This document shows, one piece after another, positions 40,821 to 51,011 of a stretch of 64,000 nt of DNA (position 1 is the stretch's first letter; each line of letters begins with the position of its first letter). Under the pieces are notes generated by a model. That model was not told the origin of the DNA, ran no database searches, and saw only the letters and a list, made by a program, of their open reading frames with translations. The position numbers were made by a program, and so were the translations under genes. The DNA comes from Nocardia fluminea (lineage in GTDB: Bacteria > Actinomycetota > Actinomycetes > Mycobacteriales > Mycobacteriaceae), in the NCBI RefSeq assembly GCF_002846365.1, contig NZ_PJMW01000001.1:1302001-1366000 (forward strand), in the 5' to 3' direction.

Positions 40821-42746
40821 TCACCGCGCGTGTGCGGCGACCCCGACCGGTCCGGCGCCGACGCACAGCGACTGCCGCTCGTCGAGGGACCGGATCCGCA
40901 GGGTGTCGCCACCGCCGAGCAGCCGGACGTACACGGTGTTCAAGCCCGCGCGCACGTCGGCGATCGTCTCGGTCTCGCCTTCGAAGGACAGGGCGATCCG
41001 GCCGTCGCGTTCGGCGTTGTAGTTCACCTGGGCGGTCCAGTCGCGGATCTGCATGGGGCCGTCGAGGGGGAGGTTGGTGCCGGTGGTGCCGCGCACGCGA
41101 TACCCGCAGCGGGGCTCGGGCCCCTCGACGATGGCACGGTTCCACCAGACCTGCGCGTCGACGACGGCACCGTCATCGGTGATCATCCGCAGCCGCGGGG
41201 TCGAGAGGGCGAAGGTGGTGGGGGTCGCGATCGGGGCGAAGACGCGGTCGGTCATGTTCTCGGGAAAGGCCAACGGGTTCAAGACATTCCACGGAACCTC
41301 CTGCGGCAACAGCGGCGCGTCGGCGGCCCCGGGGAGCGCGGCACGCACGCCGTTGACATAGGTCCGGGCCGGGCTCGGTTCCCATGATCTGGTGAAGGTG
41401 AACGTCGAGTACACACTCCCGGACAGGAACACGACGATCGCCGCGATACCCGCTACCTGCCGCGCTCGACCATCGCGACTCCCCGCGATCGGAGCCGATC
41501 CGCTGACGACGCGCGCATCGGCCGGATCGATGCCCGCCGGATCCTCTCGGCGTGCGGGCCTGTTCGATCCTCGCACCGAACTCGACCGGCACCGCCGGGG
41601 TGCCAGAGCGATCAGCGCGAGCGCGACAGTGGCGATCACGGCGAAGTCGGCGAAGTAGCGCACCGACTGCAGGAGCAGACCCGCGGTGCTCGGGCCGTCA
41701 CGCAGGAGGACGACGGGCGCTATGGTCAGCACCGCGTATCCGGCGGCGCACACCCAGACCGCGACGACCCGGCCCCGGGTGCGCATCGTCCACGCCGCGA
41801 ACAGGATCAGCAGCAGCCAGCTCAGCGCGACCAGCGCACTCGGCGAATCCGCCCAGGGCGTGGCGGGTTGCCAGCGTTCCCAGCGCCAGGGGCCACCCCA
41901 CAGCGCGGGCACCAACCCGTCGGACAGCGCGCGACTCCACAGCGACCCGGGGTGTTCGGGAGCCGAGAGTCCCCTGGGACGTTGGACGACGAGCAGGAAG
42001 CACGCCGCCCATACCAGCAGCACCCCACCCGCCGCCGTCCACAGCGCGCCCCCACGCCGAGCCGCCGCACGCACGGACTCGCCCGTCACGTGTGCGGCCA
42101 GCACCGCGACCGCGACAGCTGCCGGCAGTACGACCACCGACTTCTCGAAGAACAGCAACGCCACCGCGAACACGACCGCCCCCGACACCACGTACCGGCG
42201 TCGTCCGGTTCGCACCAGCCGCACCGCGTCCGCACTCACCCACGCCAACGCGATCTGCAGCGGCAGCGCGTTCACCGCCGCCGACCACCAGGCGAACGCG
42301 GGCACCGTCAACGGGACGAACAGGTAGAACGCCAGGGGTCCGAGCATGCGGGCGCGGATTCCGAGCAGCACGATCAGCAGTCGCAGCACCGCCAGCGAAG
42401 CGAGCAACTGCAACCCGGTCAGCACCACGACGGCGACTGCCCAATTGAACGGCGCCACCTCGGTGACCAGCCAGGTCAGCACGAACGCCAGCGGCATCAC
42501 GTGCCCGTCGTGACTGGTGAACAGCAGTTCCGTCGAGAGCACCGGTTGGCTGCTCACCCGGCCGATCAGCAGGAAATCGTCCCAGTAGAAGAATCCCGAG
42601 GCGGCCACCCAGCCGCGCAACACCAGCTGCGCCAGGATCGCAGCCGCCGCGACGAGCAGCACCGTCCGCCCGGTCATCCGCCACGGCACCGGCCGCGACG
42701 GGTCACGGGAGTGCGGTGGCGAGTCGAGCAGTGGCACGGACGTCAC
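40821..42746 (-). CDS. Large integral membrane protein, GT-C glycosyltransferase-like
   Basis: The 641-residue protein has roughly ten to twelve hydrophobic helices in the first 430 residues. A soluble C-terminal domain of about 200 residues contains YVNGVRAALPGAADAPLLPQEVPWNVL and an immunoglobulin-like sheet pattern. Early acidic residues after helix 1 (FFYWDDFLLIGR) resemble the DD/DE motif of lipid-linked GT-C glycosyltransferases. The role is unproven; a cell-envelope glycan is the likely area. The GTG at 42746 is preferred. A longer reading to 43403 runs antisense through the TetR gene and is not credible. Confidence 0.65.
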   Translation of the reverse strand: MTSVPLLDSPPHSRDPSRPVPWRMTGRTVLLVAAAAILAQLVLRGWVAASGFFYWDDFLLIGRVSSQPVLSTELLFTSHDGHVMPLAFVLTWLVTEVAPFNWAVAVVVLTGLQLLASLAVLRLLIVLLGIRARMLGPLAFYLFVPLTVPAFAWWSAAVNALPLQIALAWVSADAVRLVRTGRRRYVVSGAVVFAVALLFFEKSVVVLPAAVAVAVLAAHVTGESVRAAARRGGALWTAAGGVLLVWAACFLLVVQRPRGLSAPEHPGSLWSRALSDGLVPALWGGPWRWERWQPATPWADSPSALVALSWLLLILFAAWTMRTRGRVVAVWVCAAGYAVLTIAPVVLLRDGPSTAGLLLQSVRYFADFAVIATVALALIALAPRRCRSSSVRGSNRPARREDPAGIDPADARVVSGSAPIAGSRDGRARQVAGIAAIVVFLSGSVYSTFTFTRSWEPSPARTYVNGVRAALPGAADAPLLPQEVPWNVLNPLAFPENMTDRVFAPIATPTTFALSTPRLRMITDDGAVVDAQVWWNRAIVEGPEPRCGYRVRGTTGTNLPLDGPMQIRDWTAQVNYNAERDGRIALSFEGETETIADVRAGLNTVYVRLLGGGDTLRIRSLDERQSLCVGAGPVGVAAHAR

Positions 42747-42837
42747 GTCTCTCGACGCTAGCTCGTAGTTCGCGGGGCGGCCATCACGACCCACCACAGG
42801 GGTGTCACCGATGGGCTGTGTCCGCGCACAGCTTATT

Positions 42838-42855
42838 TTGGACTGATCTGTACAC
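42838..42855. promoter_or_regulatory. Putative TetR operator before the TetR gene
   Basis: TTGGACTGATCTGTACA, with TGGAC and GTACA half-sites, lies 20-38 bases before the TetR ATG. The same TTTTGRACTGAT text recurs before the efflux gene at 43486, so one dimer probably controls both. Confidence 0.6.
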
Positions 42856-42875
42856 AATGTGCTACGGTCATCGAC

Positions 42876-43448
42876 ATGGCCAGACCCAAGGAATTCGACG
42901 AGCACCGCGCCGTGGACGCCGCCATGCGGGCGTTCTGGTCCGCAGGCTACGAAGCGACCTCCACCCAGGACCTCTGTGCCGCCACCGGTTTGGGCCGCAG
43001 CAGCATCTACAACACCTTCACCAGCAAGCGCGATCTGTTCGATCGCGCTCTGCGCCACTACATGACGACCAAGAACGCGGCCCTGTTCGACATCCTCGAC
43101 AGCGACGCGCCGGCCAGGCAGCGGATCGCCGCCATCCTGCACCGGACCGCCGACGCGCCCGAGACCGAACCGGCGGGCTGTCTCGTGGTCAACTCGATCG
43201 TCGAACTGGCCCCACACGATGCCGCCGCCCGCGAACTCCTGGCCGCCGACGGCGACCGCCGCCTCGACGCTCTCACCGCGGCCGTCGAAAGTGGTCAGCG
43301 CGCGGGCGAATTCGCCGCCGATCGGGACGCCCGCGCGATCGCCCAGTTCCTGATCGCCACCATCAGCGGTATGCGCGTCGCGGCACGCGGCGGCGCCGAC
43401 CACGCCACCCTCACCGCGATCGCCGACACCGCGCTGGCCTGCCTCTGA
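42876..43448 (+). CDS. TetR family regulator of the adjacent efflux gene
   Basis: The 190-residue protein has the N-terminal helix-turn-helix RAVDAAMRAFWSAGYEATSTQDLCAATGLGRSSIYNTFTSKRDLFDRALRHY, typical of AcrR-like repressors. The C-terminal domain (GCLVVNSIVELAPHD) is the TetR_C_16-like type found with small-molecule sensors. It lies just ahead of a chloramphenicol-type MFS gene. Matching boxes precede both genes, so the protein likely represses itself and the pump until a drug binds. It is divergent from the large membrane protein. Confidence 0.87.
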   Translation: MARPKEFDEHRAVDAAMRAFWSAGYEATSTQDLCAATGLGRSSIYNTFTSKRDLFDRALRHYMTTKNAALFDILDSDAPARQRIAAILHRTADAPETEPAGCLVVNSIVELAPHDAAARELLAADGDRRLDALTAAVESGQRAGEFAADRDARAIAQFLIATISGMRVAARGGADHATLTAIADTALACL

Positions 43449-43485
43449 GATTCACCGGCCGACAACGTCTTTTCTCATGCTCCGA

Positions 43486-43507
43486 TTTTGAACTGATTGA
43501 TCCAAAA
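43486..43507. promoter_or_regulatory. Putative TetR operator before the efflux gene
   Basis: An AT-rich inverted repeat of TTTTG and CCAAAA arms encloses AACTGATTGAT. It is upstream of the AGGAAAGG ribosome site of the MFS gene and shares TTTTGRACTGAT with the box before the TetR gene. Confidence 0.62.
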
Positions 43508-43525
43508 TATAGGAAAGGTTGTCGC

Positions 43526-44722
43526 ATGCCGACCGCTGTCTACATCCTGGGCCTGTCCATCTTCGCCCAGGGCACCTCCGAGCTGATGCTGGCCGGACTC
43601 CTGCCTGATCTCGCCACGGACCTGGGCGTCTCCATTCCCCGTGCGGGACTGCTCATCTCGGCCTTCGCGCTGGGCATGCTGGTCGGCGCGCCGGTACTGG
43701 CCGTGGTGACGCTGCGGTGGCCACGCCGCGACGCACTGCTGGCCTTCCTCGCGATCTTCGTCGCCGCCCATGTCGTCGGCGCGCTGAGCGGCGACTACTG
43801 GGTGATCTTCGCGACCCGGGTGGTGAGCGCCTTCGTGTACGCCGGGTTCTGGGCGCTGGCGGCGGCGACCGCGGTGAGCCTGGTGGCGCCCCAGTTGCGC
43901 GGACGGGCGATGAGCGTCGTCGCGGGTGGACTCACGATCGCGACGATCATCGGGGTGCCCGCGGGCACCGTCATCGGCCAGCACTGGGGCTGGCGCGCGG
44001 CGTTCTGGGCGGTCGCGGGCCTGTCGGCACTCTCGGCGATCGGCGTGCTCACCAAGATTCCCGGCGGTCGGCCCGCCACGGTCACGAACGTGCGTGGCGA
44101 ATTGCGGGTGATGGCGAATCCGCGGTTGTGGGTGTCCTATGGCGCCACCGCGCTGTCGACGGGTTCGGCGTTCGTCACCTTCGCCTACCTCGGCGCCCTG
44201 CTGACCGACACCACCGGCATCTCGCCCACGTGGGTTCCGGCGGTGCTCGGCCTGTACGGCGTCGGCGGGTTGATCGGTATCACGGTCGGCGGTCGATTCG
44301 CCGACGCGCACCCGTTCCGCACCCTGTACGCCGGCGCCGCCGGGATGACCGTGATCGCGGCGGCGATCGCTGTCACCGCGCACTCCCCCGCCCCGGTGAT
44401 CGCGCTCGTGTTGTTGCTCGGCGCATTCGGTTTCGCCACGAACCCGGCCTTGAACACGCGCGTTTTCACGCTGGCCGACGGCGCACCGACACTGGCCGCG
44501 GCGACCAACTACTCGGCGTTCAACGTCGGGATCACCGTCGGTCCGTGGCTGGGCGGACTGGCCATCGGCGCCGGGCTGGGCTTCACCTCGGTCGGCTGGA
44601 TCGGCGCCGCGCTGGGCCTGGCCATGCTCGCGACCGTCGGGCTGTCCCATCGGCTGGAACGTGAATCCCGCACGGCCGCTGCGACTCCCGCGCCGCAGCT
44701 GCCCGCGCTCACTCACCCGTAG
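43526..44722 (+). CDS. Cmx/CmrA-type (chloramphenicol efflux family) MFS transporter
   Basis: The 398-residue protein has twelve hydrophobic helices. The N-terminus, VYILGLSIFAQGTSELMLAGLLPDLATDLGVSIPRAGLLISAFALGMLVGAPVLAV, is the signature of the actinobacterial Cmx/CmlR chloramphenicol-efflux group of DHA1 transporters. The Arg-rich loop (LRWPRRDALL) follows helix 2. AGGAAAGG lies seven bases before the ATG. Resistance cannot be assumed from sequence alone; close relatives in soil actinomycetes may export other compounds. It is 78 bases after the TetR gene and converges on dnaE1 over a shared terminator. Confidence 0.87.
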   Translation: MPTAVYILGLSIFAQGTSELMLAGLLPDLATDLGVSIPRAGLLISAFALGMLVGAPVLAVVTLRWPRRDALLAFLAIFVAAHVVGALSGDYWVIFATRVVSAFVYAGFWALAAATAVSLVAPQLRGRAMSVVAGGLTIATIIGVPAGTVIGQHWGWRAAFWAVAGLSALSAIGVLTKIPGGRPATVTNVRGELRVMANPRLWVSYGATALSTGSAFVTFAYLGALLTDTTGISPTWVPAVLGLYGVGGLIGITVGGRFADAHPFRTLYAGAAGMTVIAAAIAVTAHSPAPVIALVLLLGAFGFATNPALNTRVFTLADGAPTLAAATNYSAFNVGITVGPWLGGLAIGAGLGFTSVGWIGAALGLAMLATVGLSHRLERESRTAAATPAPQLPALTHP

Positions 44723-44729
44723 ACCTGAG

Positions 44730-44770
44730 ACGTCGAAACCATCCCCCGGCGGCGCGGGTGGTTTCGACGT
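44730..44770. terminator. Bidirectional terminator between the efflux gene and dnaE1
   Basis: ACGTCGAAACCA (44730-44741) pairs with TGGTTTCGACGT (44759-44770) around a GC-rich loop that has some pairing of its own. The two genes converge on it, with stops 8 and 12 bases away. Confidence 0.8.
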
Positions 44771-44781
44771 TTCCGGCTCGC

Positions 44782-47700
44782 TCAGCCCAGGCAGCCCGGA
44801 CCGAGTAGCGCTTTCAGATCACCCATCAGCGCGGAGGACGGGGAGACCCGCCAGGCGTCGTCGAGTTTGAGCATGGTGGTCTTCTCGCGGGCGCCGACGT
44901 GGCGGATGAAGACATCCGAGGTACCCCGGTGGCGGGACAGGACCTTCTTCAGCTCACCGAGCTTGTCGGGGGTGCACATCCGGGTCGTCATGACCACCGC
45001 CACCGGCTTGGCCACGCCGATGGCCGAGAGGTCGGGGACGACCAGGTCGTTGGCGATCAACGAGATGCGGTCGTCACGCACGGAGACGCGGGCCTTCACC
45101 AGCACCACGGCGTCTTCGACCACATCCATGCCGTAGACCGAGTACGACTGCGGGAAGAACAGCACCTCCACGCCACCGGTGAGGTCTTCCAATTGCGCCG
45201 AGGCCCAGGCCAACCCGTTCTTGTTGATCCGGCGGTTCACCGAGGCGAGGATGCCGCCGATGGTCACCTGCGCGCCGTCCTTGACGTCGCCCTCCAGGAT
45301 CGCCGGAATGGGGGTGTCGACCTGGGCGGCCAGCACGTGCTCGACGCCGTTGAGCGGGTGGCCGGACACGTACAGGCCCAGCATCTCCCGCTCGAGGGCA
45401 AGCTTGTGCTTGGTCTCCCATTCGTCCTCGGGGACTTTGACATTGAACACCGACGCCATCGAGTCGTCGCCGTCGTCGAGGCCGCCGAACAGGTCGAACT
45501 GGCCGATCGCCTCGGCCTTCTTGGTCGACATCACCGCGTCGATCGCGTCGGAGTGGATCAGCAGCAGGCCCTTGCGCGGGTGCCCGAGCGAGTCGAATCC
45601 GCCTGCCTTGATGAGGGATTCGGTGACCTTCTTGGAGCACGCGATCGCGTCGATCTTGTTCAGATAGTCGGAGAAGTCGGTGAACTTCGACTTCTCCTTG
45701 CGGGCGCTGATGATCGAGCCGACCACGTTGGTACCGACATTGCGGACCGCGCCGAGCCCGAAGCGGATATCGGTGCCGACGGAGGCGAAGTTCAGCTCCG
45801 ATTCGTTGACATCGGGCGGCAGCACCGTGATGCCCATCTTGCGGCAGTCCGACAGGTAGATGGCCGCCTTGTCCTTGTCGTCACCGACGGAGGTGAGCAG
45901 GCCCGCCATGTACTCGGCCGGATAGTTGGCCTTGAGATAGGCGGTCCAGAAGGAGACGAGGCCGTAGCCCGCGGCGTGCGATTTGTTGAACGCGTAGCCG
46001 GCGAACGGGAGAATCGTGTCCCACAGCGCCTTGATGGCGGGTTCGGAGAAGTCGTTGGCGAGCATGCCGTCACGGAAGCCGGCGTAGGCCTCTTCCAGGA
46101 CGGACAGCTTCTTCTTACCCATGGCGCGGCGCAGGATGTCGGCTTGGCCGAGCGAGTACCCGGCCACCTTCTGCGCGATCTGCATGATCTGTTCCTGATA
46201 GACGATCAGGCCGAAGGTGTCGGCCAGGATCTCCTTCAGTGGCTCTTCGAGTTCGGGGTGGATCGGTTTGACTTCTTGCCGGTTGTTCTTGCGGTCGGCG
46301 TAGTCGTTGTGGGCGTTCATGCCCATCGGGCCGGGGCGGTACAGCGCGAGAACGGCGACGATGTCGCCGAAGCCGGTGGGTTGCATGCGGCGCAGCAGGT
46401 CGCGCATGGCGCTGCCGTCGAGCTGGAACACGCCGAGGGTGTCGCCGCGGGCGAGCAGCTCGTAGGTGGCCGGGTCATCGAGCGGCAGGTTGTCCATATC
46501 CAGATCGATGCCGCGGTTGGCCTTGATGTTCTCCAGGGCATCACCGATGACGGTGAGGTTGCGCAGGCCGAGGAAGTCCATCTTCAGCAGGCCGATGGCC
46601 TCGCACGAGGGATAGTCCCAGCCGGTGATGATCGCGCCGTCCTGGGCGCGCTTCCACACCGGGATCGCGTCGGTCAGCGGCTCCGAGGACATGATCACCG
46701 CGCAGGCGTGCACGCCCGCGTTGCGGATCAGGCCTTCCAGACCACGCGCCGTCTCGTAGATCTTGGCGACATCGGGGTTGCTCGCGATGAGTTCGCGGAC
46801 CTCGGTGGCTTCCTTGTACCGCTCGTGGTCGGGATCGGTGATACCGGAGACCGAGATGTCCTTGGCCATGATCGGCGGCGGCAGCGCCTTGGTGATCTGG
46901 TCGGCGATGGCGAAACCGGGCTGGCCGAACAGGACTCGCGCGGAGTCCTTGATCGCGGCCTTGGTCTTGATGGTGCCGAAGGTGATCACCTGGGCGACGC
47001 GATCGCTGCCCCACTTCTCGGTGGCGTAGCGGACCATCTCACCGCGACGGCGATCATCGAAGTCGATATCGATATCGGGCATCGACACGCGCTCGGGGTT
47101 GAGGAATCGCTCGAAGAGCAAGCCGTGCGGGATGGGGTCGATATTGGTGATGCCCATCGCGTAGGCGACCAGCGAACCGGCGGCCGAACCACGACCGGGA
47201 CCGACGCGGATGCCGACTTCCAGGGCGTGCTTGATCAGGTCACCGACGACGAGGAAGTAGGCGGGGAAACCCATCTCGCAGATGACGTTGAGCTCGAAAT
47301 CGGCGCGGTCGAGGTACTCGCGCGACGGACCGTCCGGGAAGCGGCGATCGAGACCGTCGAGGACTTCCTTGCGCAGCCAGGTGGCCTGGGTGTGGCCTTC
47401 CGGCACCGGGAAGACCGGCATCCGGTCGCGGTGTTGCCAGACCTCGTCGTAGGACTGCACGCGCTCACCGATGAGCTCGGTGTTGTCGCAGGCGCCCGGG
47501 ACTTCGGCATCCCAGATGGCGCGCATCTCGGCGGCGGACTTGAGGTAGTAGCCGTCACCGTCGAACTTGAACCGGGTCGGGTCCGAGAGCGTCTTGCCGG
47601 TCTGAATGCACAGCAGCGCTTCGTGGTTGACCGACTGGTCCTTGGTGACGTAGTGGCAGTCGTTGGTGGCGATCGGCGGGATGCCGAGCTGTTTGCTGAT

Positions 47701-48327
47701 GTCGATCAGGCCCTCGCGGACCCGGCGCTCGATGGACAGACCGTGGTCCATCACCTCGAGGAAGAAGTTCTCGGCGCCGAAGATCTCCTGCCACTTCGCG
47801 GCGGCTTCGAGCGCCTCGCGGTCGTGGCCCAGACGCAGGCGGGTCTGCACCTCACCCGACGGGCAGCCGGTCGTGGCGATGATGCCCTCGGCGTGCTGGG
47901 CGATGATCTCCTCGTCCATGCGCGCCCACTTGCCGAGCTGGCCCTCGATGGAGGCCAGGCTCGACAGCTTGAACAGGTTGCGCAGGCCGGTCGCGTTCTC
48001 GGCGACCATGGTCATGTGGGTGTAGGCACCCGAGCCCGAGACGTCATCGCCCTTCTGTCCCGGATCGCCCCACTTCACGCGCTTGGTGTCGAAGCGTGAG
48101 CCCGGTGCGATGTAGGCCTCGATGCCGATGATCGGCTTGATGCCGGCCTTCTTGGCCGAGTTGTAGAACTCCGAGGCGCCGTACATGTTGCCGTGGTCGG
48201 TCATGCCGACCGCGGTCATACCCAACCGCTCCGCCTCCGCGAACAGCGGCGAGATCTTCGCCGCTCCATCGAGCATCGAGTACTCGGTGTGGTTGTGCAG
48301 GTGAACGAACGATCCGGACGGAGCCAA
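44782..48327 (-). CDS. dnaE1: DNA polymerase III alpha subunit DnaE1
   Basis: The 1181-residue replicative polymerase matches actinobacterial DnaE1. The N-terminal PHP domain ([28 protein letters not shown]) supplies 3'-5' exonuclease in this lineage. The palm has [13 protein letters not shown] and the catalytic acidic PDIDIDFDD. The thumb and fingers include [30 protein letters not shown] helix-hairpin-helix and OB-fold ([14 protein letters not shown]) finish the C-terminus. TTG at 48327 has GGAGGAAGG six bases upstream; an ATG at 48345 gives six more residues but has no ribosome site. In M. tuberculosis the homologue is Rv1547. Confidence 0.97.
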   Translation of the reverse strand: MAPSGSFVHLHNHTEYSMLDGAAKISPLFAEAERLGMTAVGMTDHGNMYGASEFYNSAKKAGIKPIIGIEAYIAPGSRFDTKRVKWGDPGQKGDDVSGSGAYTHMTMVAENATGLRNLFKLSSLASIEGQLGKWARMDEEIIAQHAEGIIATTGCPSGEVQTRLRLGHDREALEAAAKWQEIFGAENFFLEVMDHGLSIERRVREGLIDISKQLGIPPIATNDCHYVTKDQSVNHEALLCIQTGKTLSDPTRFKFDGDGYYLKSAAEMRAIWDAEVPGACDNTELIGERVQSYDEVWQHRDRMPVFPVPEGHTQATWLRKEVLDGLDRRFPDGPSREYLDRADFELNVICEMGFPAYFLVVGDLIKHALEVGIRVGPGRGSAAGSLVAYAMGITNIDPIPHGLLFERFLNPERVSMPDIDIDFDDRRRGEMVRYATEKWGSDRVAQVITFGTIKTKAAIKDSARVLFGQPGFAIADQITKALPPPIMAKDISVSGITDPDHERYKEATEVRELIASNPDVAKIYETARGLEGLIRNAGVHACAVIMSSEPLTDAIPVWKRAQDGAIITGWDYPSCEAIGLLKMDFLGLRNLTVIGDALENIKANRGIDLDMDNLPLDDPATYELLARGDTLGVFQLDGSAMRDLLRRMQPTGFGDIVAVLALYRPGPMGMNAHNDYADRKNNRQEVKPIHPELEEPLKEILADTFGLIVYQEQIMQIAQKVAGYSLGQADILRRAMGKKKLSVLEEAYAGFRDGMLANDFSEPAIKALWDTILPFAGYAFNKSHAAGYGLVSFWTAYLKANYPAEYMAGLLTSVGDDKDKAAIYLSDCRKMGITVLPPDVNESELNFASVGTDIRFGLGAVRNVGTNVVGSIISARKEKSKFTDFSDYLNKIDAIACSKKVTESLIKAGGFDSLGHPRKGLLLIHSDAIDAVMSTKKAEAIGQFDLFGGLDDGDDSMASVFNVKVPEDEWETKHKLALEREMLGLYVSGHPLNGVEHVLAAQVDTPIPAILEGDVKDGAQVTIGGILASVNRRINKNGLAWASAQLEDLTGGVEVLFFPQSYSVYGMDVVEDAVVLVKARVSVRDDRISLIANDLVVPDLSAIGVAKPVAVVMTTRMCTPDKLGELKKVLSRHRGTSDVFIRHVGAREKTTMLKLDDAWRVSPSSALMGDLKALLGPGCLG

Positions 48328-48546
48328 GACGGTCCTTCCTCCCATAGAGTCGGCGGGGGTTGGCCTTGGCATTCTATGCACGGGGGTCCGACACGTCCGG
48401 CAGGCCACGAACCGCGTCCAGGCACGGGGCGGCGTGTCGTGGTGAACGTCACCGGCGGGCACTCGATCTTGTGAAGAAAGCGCCCTGAGCCGGTTCCGGC
48501 GGCCACACCGACATAATCGATCCGTGCACTCCGATCGGTCGACGCG

Positions 48547-49725
48547 ATGACCCCCTTCATCGTGGCCACTGCGGCCCTCGCCCTGCTGGTCGTGGCCTTG
48601 CTGGTGTGGCGGCGCACGCAGCGGGTGGTCACCACACCCGCCCAGCGGGCCGTCCACCAGGCGCTGCACACCGCGTCGCTGGCGGCCGTGCCGTTGCGGC
48701 GTGGGCTGACCGAGGAGTCCGCGAGCGAAGCGGCCCCGCATCTGCGGGCGCTCGCCGGTGCCGAGGCGTTGGGTGTGGCCGATGCGGAGGGGACGCTGCT
48801 GGCCTGGGACGGTCCACAGACCGCGATGTTCGACTCGTTCGCCGATGCCGCGCGACGGGCTGTCGCCGACGAGCGGCCCGTGCTGGTCACCGGCGACGAA
48901 CACACGTTGATCGCGCAACCGCTGCCGATCGACACCGGAGCGGCGGTCGGGGTGCTCGGCATGGTGACGACCGGCAAGCCGGGGCCGGGCATGCTCGGTG
49001 CGGTCGCGGAGGTGGCGCGCTACGCGTGCGGGCAGCTGGAACTCGCCGAGCTGGACGCGTCGAGGTCGCGGGTGGACCGGGCCGAATTGCGGGCGCTGCG
49101 AGCCCAGATCAGCCCACACTTCATCTACAACGCGCTCAACACCATCGCCTCGTTCGTCCGCACCGACCCGGATCGGGCCCGCGAACTGATCCTCGAATTC
49201 GCCGACTTCACGAGGTATTCGTTCCGCGCCGCGGGCGAATTCACCGTGCTCGCCGACGAACTGCGCAATATCGAGCGGTACCTGGCGCTGGAACAGGCCC
49301 GCTTCGGCGATGCGCTCGACGTGCGCCTGCGCATCGCACCGGAGGTCCTCGGTGTCGTCCTGCCGTTCCTCGCCTTGCAGCCGCTCGTCGAGAACGCCGT
49401 CCGCCACGGCCTCGCCGGCGGCGGCCGCGGCGGTCAACTGAGCATCGTCGCCACCGACGCGGGCACCGACTGCCTGATCAGCGTCGAGGACGACGGCATC
49501 GGCATGGACCCCGACCTGCTGCGCTCGGGCGCCCTCGACGCCGTCGACACCGGCTCCGGCCCCGCACGCACCGGCGAGGCGGCCCACGTGGGCTTGGCCA
49601 ACGTCGACGACCGCCTGCGTGCCGCGTTCGGTAACGACTACGGCCTGGTCGTGGAGACCGCACCGGGCGCGGGCACCAAGGTCAGCATGCGGGTGCCGAA
49701 ATTCCGGGCCGGTATCCGCGCCTGA
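48547..49725 (+). CDS. LytS-type sensor histidine kinase
   Basis: The 392-residue kinase has one N-terminal membrane helix ([19 protein letters not shown]), then a GAF-like sensor stretch ([18 protein letters not shown]), then the His_kinase domain with the phosphorylated His191 in [14 protein letters not shown]. The N-box is [15 protein letters not shown] and the G-box DDGIGMD. This is the LytS/YehU/YpdA class, which phosphorylates LytTR regulators. The sensor looks cytoplasmic. The partner gene starts 61 bases later. In E. coli, LytS-type systems of this class respond to pyruvate, which fits the carboxylate transporters downstream. Confidence 0.9.
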   Translation: MTPFIVATAALALLVVALLVWRRTQRVVTTPAQRAVHQALHTASLAAVPLRRGLTEESASEAAPHLRALAGAEALGVADAEGTLLAWDGPQTAMFDSFADAARRAVADERPVLVTGDEHTLIAQPLPIDTGAAVGVLGMVTTGKPGPGMLGAVAEVARYACGQLELAELDASRSRVDRAELRALRAQISPHFIYNALNTIASFVRTDPDRARELILEFADFTRYSFRAAGEFTVLADELRNIERYLALEQARFGDALDVRLRIAPEVLGVVLPFLALQPLVENAVRHGLAGGGRGGQLSIVATDAGTDCLISVEDDGIGMDPDLLRSGALDAVDTGSGPARTGEAAHVGLANVDDRLRAAFGNDYGLVVETAPGAGTKVSMRVPKFRAGIRA

Positions 49726-49786
49726 TCCGCCGCGAACGGCGGCGTTCGACACGACCGTTCTCGGCGCCGGTTACGATGGATGGGTT

Positions 49787-50584
49787 GTGACGTGGAACAC
49801 CGAAGAATCCTCGACCGCCCTGCGGGTGCTCGCCGTCGACGATGAGAAACCGGCGCTGGACGAGCTCGTATACCTGCTGAGCACGCAGCCGGGGGTCGGC
49901 GAGATCCACCGGGCGGGCGAGGCAACGGGGGCGCTGCGGCTGTTGCGCGCGCATCCGATCGACGCGGTGTTCCTCGATATCGACATGCCGGGGCTCACCG
50001 GCATGGAACTGGCCGGGATTCTGTCGGAATTCGCGGAGCCACCCGCGGTGGTTTTCGTGACCGCGCACGACGATCACGCGGTGGCCGCTTTCGACCTGGG
50101 TGCCGTGGATTACCTGCTGAAGCCCTTGCGGGGTGCTCGCCTCGGGGAGGCGGTGCGGCGGATTCTGGCGGCACGGGTTTCGGTGCCGACGACGGTGGTG
50201 GCGGAGTCCGCGCATCCCAGCGAAGTGATTCCGGTGGAGCTCGGCGGGGTGACCACGTTGGTGAACAGGGCCGATGTGGCGTGGGTCGAGGCGGACGGGG
50301 ACTACGCGCGGTTGCATACCGGGACGGGGTCGCATCTGGTGCGAATTCCGTTGTCAGCGCTGGAATCACGGTGGGAGGATGCCGGATTCCTGCGGGTGCA
50401 CCGGTCGTATCTGGTGGCGTTGCGACTGGTGACCGGGCTGCGCAGCGCGGGGAACGCGACGGTGGTGTGCTTGCGGGCCGAGGGGGCGGCGGGGGCGGTG
50501 GAGTTGCCGGTGAGCCGGCGGCAGGTGCGTGAGCTCAAGCAGCGGCTGGTGCACGGCCCTCGGCAGAACTGGTCGCAGCGGTGA
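49787..50584 (+). CDS. LytTR family response regulator
   Basis: The 265-residue regulator has an N-terminal receiver domain (VLAVDDEKPALDELVYLL; phospho-acceptor Asp64 in FLDIDMPGLTGMEL; VTAHDDHAVAAFDLGAVDYLLKP). The C-terminal LytTR DNA-binding domain includes WVEADGDYARLHTG, FLRVHRSYLV and ELPVSRRQVRELKQRL. It pairs with the LytS kinase. GTG at 49787 closely follows TACGATGG, so translation may be leaderless. A pair of repeats at 52777-52806 matches the LytTR recognition consensus. Its stop overlaps the next start (GTGA). Confidence 0.92.
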   Translation: MTWNTEESSTALRVLAVDDEKPALDELVYLLSTQPGVGEIHRAGEATGALRLLRAHPIDAVFLDIDMPGLTGMELAGILSEFAEPPAVVFVTAHDDHAVAAFDLGAVDYLLKPLRGARLGEAVRRILAARVSVPTTVVAESAHPSEVIPVELGGVTTLVNRADVAWVEADGDYARLHTGTGSHLVRIPLSALESRWEDAGFLRVHRSYLVALRLVTGLRSAGNATVVCLRAEGAAGAVELPVSRRQVRELKQRLVHGPRQNWSQR

Positions 50585-50946
50585 CGGGTCCGCAGCGTCC
50601 GCCACGTGAACGGGTGGTGTTGGCGCAGCGGCGCGGAGCACGGCAGGTGCGGACCCGCACCGAGATGGTGGAGCAGACCGATCTGGGCGCCGCGTTGATC
50701 GGTGGGTTGATCCGGGCGCAACTGGGTCTGGCCTTGCGACTCGGGCTGGCGGTGGCGGTCGGGTTCGGTGCGCTTCCCGTGCTGTTCGGCATCGACGCGA
50801 TCGCCGAGGTCACGGTTGCCGGGATCCGCCTGCCGTGGCTGATCCTCGGCGTCGTCGCGTTCCCGGTGCTCTACACGGTGGGGTGGCTGTATGTTCGCCT
50901 CGCCCAGCGCAATGAAGACGACTTCCTGGAATTGGCCGGGGACTGA
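50581..50946 (+). CDS. Small membrane protein linked to the LytTR regulator and symporter
   Basis: The 121-residue protein has an Arg-rich N-terminus (GPQRPPRERVVLAQRRGARQVRTRTEM) and two hydrophobic helices: AALIGGLIRAQLGLALRLGLAVAVGFGALPVLFG, and LPWLILGVVAFPVLYTVGWLYVRLA ending in QRNEDDFLELAGD. It recalls the small partner proteins (DUF485 or DUF4212) that accompany solute symporters, but I cannot assign it to either. The GTG overlaps the regulator stop (GTGA), and the symporter follows 65 bases later. A role in symporter function or sensing is inferred. Confidence 0.7.
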   Translation: MTGPQRPPRERVVLAQRRGARQVRTRTEMVEQTDLGAALIGGLIRAQLGLALRLGLAVAVGFGALPVLFGIDAIAEVTVAGIRLPWLILGVVAFPVLYTVGWLYVRLAQRNEDDFLELAGD

Positions 50947-51011
50947 TCCATGCCCTGCGAACAGGCGCGGTCACCCGGATCGAACACGGCGCTGTCCGAT
51001 GGGCCGACCCG

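Noticed and set aside
42747..43403. N-terminal extension of the large membrane-protein frame
   Set aside because: It runs antisense through the whole TetR gene and its operator and shows no family features.
44899..48099. Open frame of 1066 codons on the plus strand
   Set aside because: It is antisense to dnaE1, whose catalytic motifs are intact on the minus strand; long mirror frames are common in GC-rich DNA.
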